From positions 1-64,000 of the forward strand of contig NZ_AFXZ01000025.1 of NCBI RefSeq assembly GCF_000224335.1: 64,000 bases of DNA, in the 5' to 3' direction. The notes below the pieces were generated by a model. It was not told the origin of the DNA. It searched no databases and worked only from the letters and a program-made list of their open reading frames with translations. The stretch comes from Bizionia argentinensis JUB59 (GTDB taxonomy: Bacteria > Bacteroidota > Bacteroidia > Flavobacteriales > Flavobacteriaceae). The translations under genes and the position numbers were made by a program. Below, in pieces: positions 61,784 through 64,000 of this stretch (position 1 is its first letter; each line of letters begins with the position of its first letter).

Positions 61784-62551
61784 TTAATTATTACGATCGG
61801 CAACTGCCGTTTTTACTATAGTAAAGTTTGTTTTTAATGTTTCGAAAACTTTATCACGAAAAGATTTGTCTAAATCTAATTCTACATCTTGCAATAAACT
61901 ATTTGCATGTGCAATATGATTATTTGCTTCTGAAGATTTTTCTATAGAAACATTATGTTTAGCTTGTTTTAATAAAGCATCCACTTCAGCATTCAACGAT
62001 GCTTCAACAATAGCTTTTTCAATATTATTTTTCAAAAGTGTTTGTTCAGAGACACCAGTAATAAAAGAATTTGTTTCCATATAACTATCTTGAGCTTCTG
62101 TATTCACCTTGTTTGCATCTACCAAAGCCAATCGTATTTCTGATCCTTTTTTAGGATTCGTTATCGCCTTTTTATTTGGCGCATTATTAATTTTATTTTC
62201 AATTGAGTTTTCCTTCACTTTTTCAGTCGTCGCAACTATAGCTTCGGAATTTTTAGACATTTTCGAATTCTTTTCATTAGTCATTATCTTTTCCGAAGGA
62301 GCAGAAGGAGTATTTACAATAGCAGGTGTTGTGGGATTTTGGATACTTTCAAATGGATTAAACGTATTCATTAAAAATAGCACACCAATAACACTCGCCG
62401 CAATTCCTATAAATAAAATGTACTTATTGGTGGATTTTTTATCTTGTGAATCCAACCTACTAGACAACTGATTCCATGCTTCCGAAGAAGGTTGAATCTG
62501 ACGTTCTTCCAAGACTTTCTTTATGTTATTTTCAAATTTATTCGCTTCCAT
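61784..62551 (-). CDS. Single-pass membrane protein, probable regulator of the ECF sigma
   Basis: In this 255-residue protein a short cytoplasmic part begins MEANKFENNIKKVLEERQIQ, followed by SSEAWNQLSSRLD and one membrane helix (about 45-62). The rest is a hydrophilic Asn/Lys/Glu-rich region outside. This layout is common for proteins encoded right after ECF sigma genes in Bacteroidota and suits an anti-sigma role, though no zinc-binding ASD motif is seen. Its start overlaps the sigma gene by 14 bp. Confidence 0.75.
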   Translation of the reverse strand: MEANKFENNIKKVLEERQIQPSSEAWNQLSSRLDSQDKKSTNKYILFIGIAASVIGVLFLMNTFNPFESIQNPTTPAIVNTPSAPSEKIMTNEKNSKMSKNSEAIVATTEKVKENSIENKINNAPNKKAITNPKKGSEIRLALVDANKVNTEAQDSYMETNSFITGVSEQTLLKNNIEKAIVEASLNAEVDALLKQAKHNVSIEKSSEANNHIAHANSLLQDVELDLDKSFRDKVFETLKTNFTIVKTAVADRNN

Positions 62552-63110
62552 AATGTGTTTTATTTAAAACGTGTAGTTTTTGTTGAAGCATTTTTCTAGC
62601 TTTAAACAACTGCGATTTCGAAGTACCTTCGGTTATATTAAGCATCTCTGCAATTTCCTGATGTTTGTAACCTTCAATAGCATACATAACGAACACCATT
62701 TTATAACCTTCCGGTAGCGCATCAATTAGTTGTTGTATTTCATCTACTTCTATATTGCTATAAGTTTCGTTATAACCTTCTTGATGCGCCACAGTTTCCA
62801 TAGGAAACTCAATATTTTTAGATTGTCGCAAATATGAAATAGCTTCCCTAACCATAATTTTCCGTAACCAACCTTCAAAACTACCCGTATCCTGAAATTG
62901 TTTCAAATGTGTGAAAGCTTTTAAGAATCCGTTGAGCATAACCTCTTCGGCTTTTTGGAAATCTCTTACATAATACCGACAAACACTTAACATTTTAGGC
63001 GCATGCGTATCAAAGAGCACGCGTTGTGCTTCCCGATTGTTTTTAGCTGCCTTATTAATAAGGTTTATATTATTTTTGTGTAGTTGGATAACCTTCAAAA
63101 TTGCTTTCAT
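62538..63110 (-). CDS. ECF-type RNA polymerase sigma factor
   Basis: This 190-residue protein has a sigma-70 region 2 around 35-100 (RDFQKAEEVMLNGFLKAF, GSFEGWLRKIMVREAISYLR) and region 4.2 around 130-180 (LPEGYKMVFVMYAIEGYKHQ then EIAEMLNITEGTSKSQLFKA). It binds core RNA polymerase and directs it to promoters, very likely including its own operon. The two downstream genes encode a membrane protein and a barrel protein. This points to a cell-envelope response. First gene of the operon. Confidence 0.93.
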   Translation of the reverse strand: MKAILKVIQLHKNNINLINKAAKNNREAQRVLFDTHAPKMLSVCRYYVRDFQKAEEVMLNGFLKAFTHLKQFQDTGSFEGWLRKIMVREAISYLRQSKNIEFPMETVAHQEGYNETYSNIEVDEIQQLIDALPEGYKMVFVMYAIEGYKHQEIAEMLNITEGTSKSQLFKARKMLQQKLHVLNKTHYGSE

Positions 63111-63174
63111 TAGAGCTTCTATTTATAAAGACGCAAATTGTTTAAGAAAGGTTGCCTGAAGTTTAAAAGAAATA

Positions 63175-64000
63175 TTATTTTTTTCGCTGGATGACATAAT
63201 TCACCATAAGTTCTAGTGAATCGCGGAAATCAGATTTTGGATACGTATTTAGAATTTCTAAAGCTTCTGCTTGAAAGGTTTTCATTTTGGTTATGGCATA
63301 ATCTAATCCACCTTGTTCCTTAACAAAATTAATAACCTCACGGACACGCTTTTTATCCTTATTATGATTTTTAATAGAATTAATTAACCAGCGTTTATCC
63401 TTTTTATTGGCATGGTTTAAAACATAAATTAAAGGCAAGGTCATTTTTTGCTCTTTAATATCTATTCCTGTGGGTTTGCCTATTTTTTCGGTTCCATAGT
63501 CGAACAAGTCATCTTTAATTTGAAAAGCCATCCCAATCAGCTCACCAAACTTCCGCATGCGTTCCACATGGTCTGATCCTGGTTTTACTGATGCAGCACC
63601 TAAACTGCAACAAGCCGCAATAAGCGTCGCCGTTTTCTGACGGATAATTTCATAATAAATCGCTTCGGTAATATCGAGCTTTCGTGCTTTTTCTATTTGA
63701 AGTAATTCGCCTTCACTCATTTCGCGAACGGCAATGGAAATGATTTTTAATAAATCGAAATCATTATTATCAATTGATAATAACAAGCCTTTAGATAATA
63801 AATAATCACCGATAAGAACGGCGATTTTATTTTTCCACAAAGCATTTATGGAGAAAAAACCACGACGCCTGTTACTGTCGTCAACGACATCGTCATGCAC
63901 TAATGTTGCTGTATGAATGAGTTCTATTACAGAAGCTCCACGATAAGTACGTTCGCTGACTTCGCCATTAGACACCATTTTAGCGACTAAAAACACGAAC
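63175..64000 (-). CDS. Polyprenyl diphosphate synthase, 5' end outside the window
   Basis: The frame runs from the stop at 63175 to the right edge, giving the C-terminal 275 residues or so of a trans-isoprenyl diphosphate synthase. The first aspartate-rich motif DDVVDD follows HTATLVH, and the second is DDLFD in MAFQIKDDLFDYG; GKPTGIDIKEQKMTLPLIY is also typical. It chains isopentenyl units for quinone (menaquinone side chain) or undecaprenyl-type lipids. The chain length cannot be set from this part. The true start lies beyond position 64000, although an in-frame ATG occurs at 63996. Confidence 0.93.
   Translation of the reverse strand, partial: FVFLVAKMVSNGEVSERTYRGASVIELIHTATLVHDDVVDDSNRRRGFFSINALWKNKIAVLIGDYLLSKGLLLSIDNNDFDLLKIISIAVREMSEGELLQIEKARKLDITEAIYYEIIRQKTATLIAACCSLGAASVKPGSDHVERMRKFGELIGMAFQIKDDLFDYGTEKIGKPTGIDIKEQKMTLPLIYVLNHANKKDKRWLINSIKNHNKDKKRVREVINFVKEQGGLDYAITKMKTFQAEALEILNTYPKSDFRDSLELMVNYVIQRKK

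Overview
The window reads as a piece of a low-GC, gliding-type marine member of the Flavobacteriaceae (Bacteroidota). The evidence is the type IX secretion/gliding set gldK-gldL-gldM-gldN and gldB-gldC, exosortase XrtF with its partner, an HYC_CC_PP protein, SusC-style carboxypeptidase-regulatory-like TonB receptor, weak Shine-Dalgarno use, and TAnnTTTG-type promoter boxes typical of the Bacteroidota primary sigma factor. No species is claimed.

Positions 1-17916 are accessory DNA inserted at the initiator tRNA gene (17875-17947, minus strand). A 43-bp direct repeat of the tRNA 3' half (736-778 and 17874-17916) bounds a roughly 17.1-kb integrative element. It carries a tyrosine recombinase next to the tRNA, a compact minus-strand replication/regulation operon (67-aa protein, a 45-aa ribbon-helix-helix protein, a RepA-like ATPase, a 62-aa protein, a DUF6371-type primase-like protein), several unusual repeat arrays that look like iterons or operators, and a 9.9-kb five-gene defence-like operon: PLD-SNF2 helicase, Eco57I-like adenine methyltransferase, RecF/Rad50-like ATPase, a putative HhH-GPD-like protein and a GIY-YIG nuclease. 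A lone TPR gene points the other way at the left end. No relaxase or conjugation genes are seen. To the left of the repeat is the remnant of a second, related element: an integrase N-terminal fragment cut off by an ISL3-like insertion sequence. The site has therefore been used at least twice in tandem.

From 17948 on, the window is ordinary chromosome. 18-23 kb: small cysteine-rich protein, LRR protein, ABC-F ATPase, DUF983 protein, FAD oxidoreductase. 22.7-27.3 kb: gldKLMN, the T9SS core and motor. 27.4-31.2 kb: an arginase-fold protein with broken metal motifs, and topA. 32.3-36.9 kb: miaB, a sigma-54-type activator, lptE, a TPR protein and secG in one direction. 37.1-39.1 kb: groES-groEL. 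39.3-42.8 kb: a DUF2007 protein and a probable metal (copper) set of HMA protein, TonB receptor and HYC_CC_PP protein. 42.9-43.8 kb: XrtF pair. 44-46 kb: GAF/fRMsr protein and purH. 46.3-51.9 kb: mreB-mreC-mreD-mrdA-rodA, the rod-shape elongasome. 52-58 kb: a barrel-like protein, gldC, gldB, nadE, a response regulator without its phospho-acceptor Asp, and a dnaG whose zinc ligands are gone. 58-64 kb: a DUF748 pseudogene, an S15-like peptidase, an ECF sigma/membrane protein/outer-membrane barrel operon, and a polyprenyl synthase running off the right edge.

Most striking to me: the helicase-methyltransferase-ATPase operon with two extra nuclease-like genes; the phased 11-bp and 9-bp repeat arrays around the replication genes; and the integrase start codons that directly follow the U-tract of a hairpin downstream of the tRNA, a layout seen twice with unrelated hairpin sequences.
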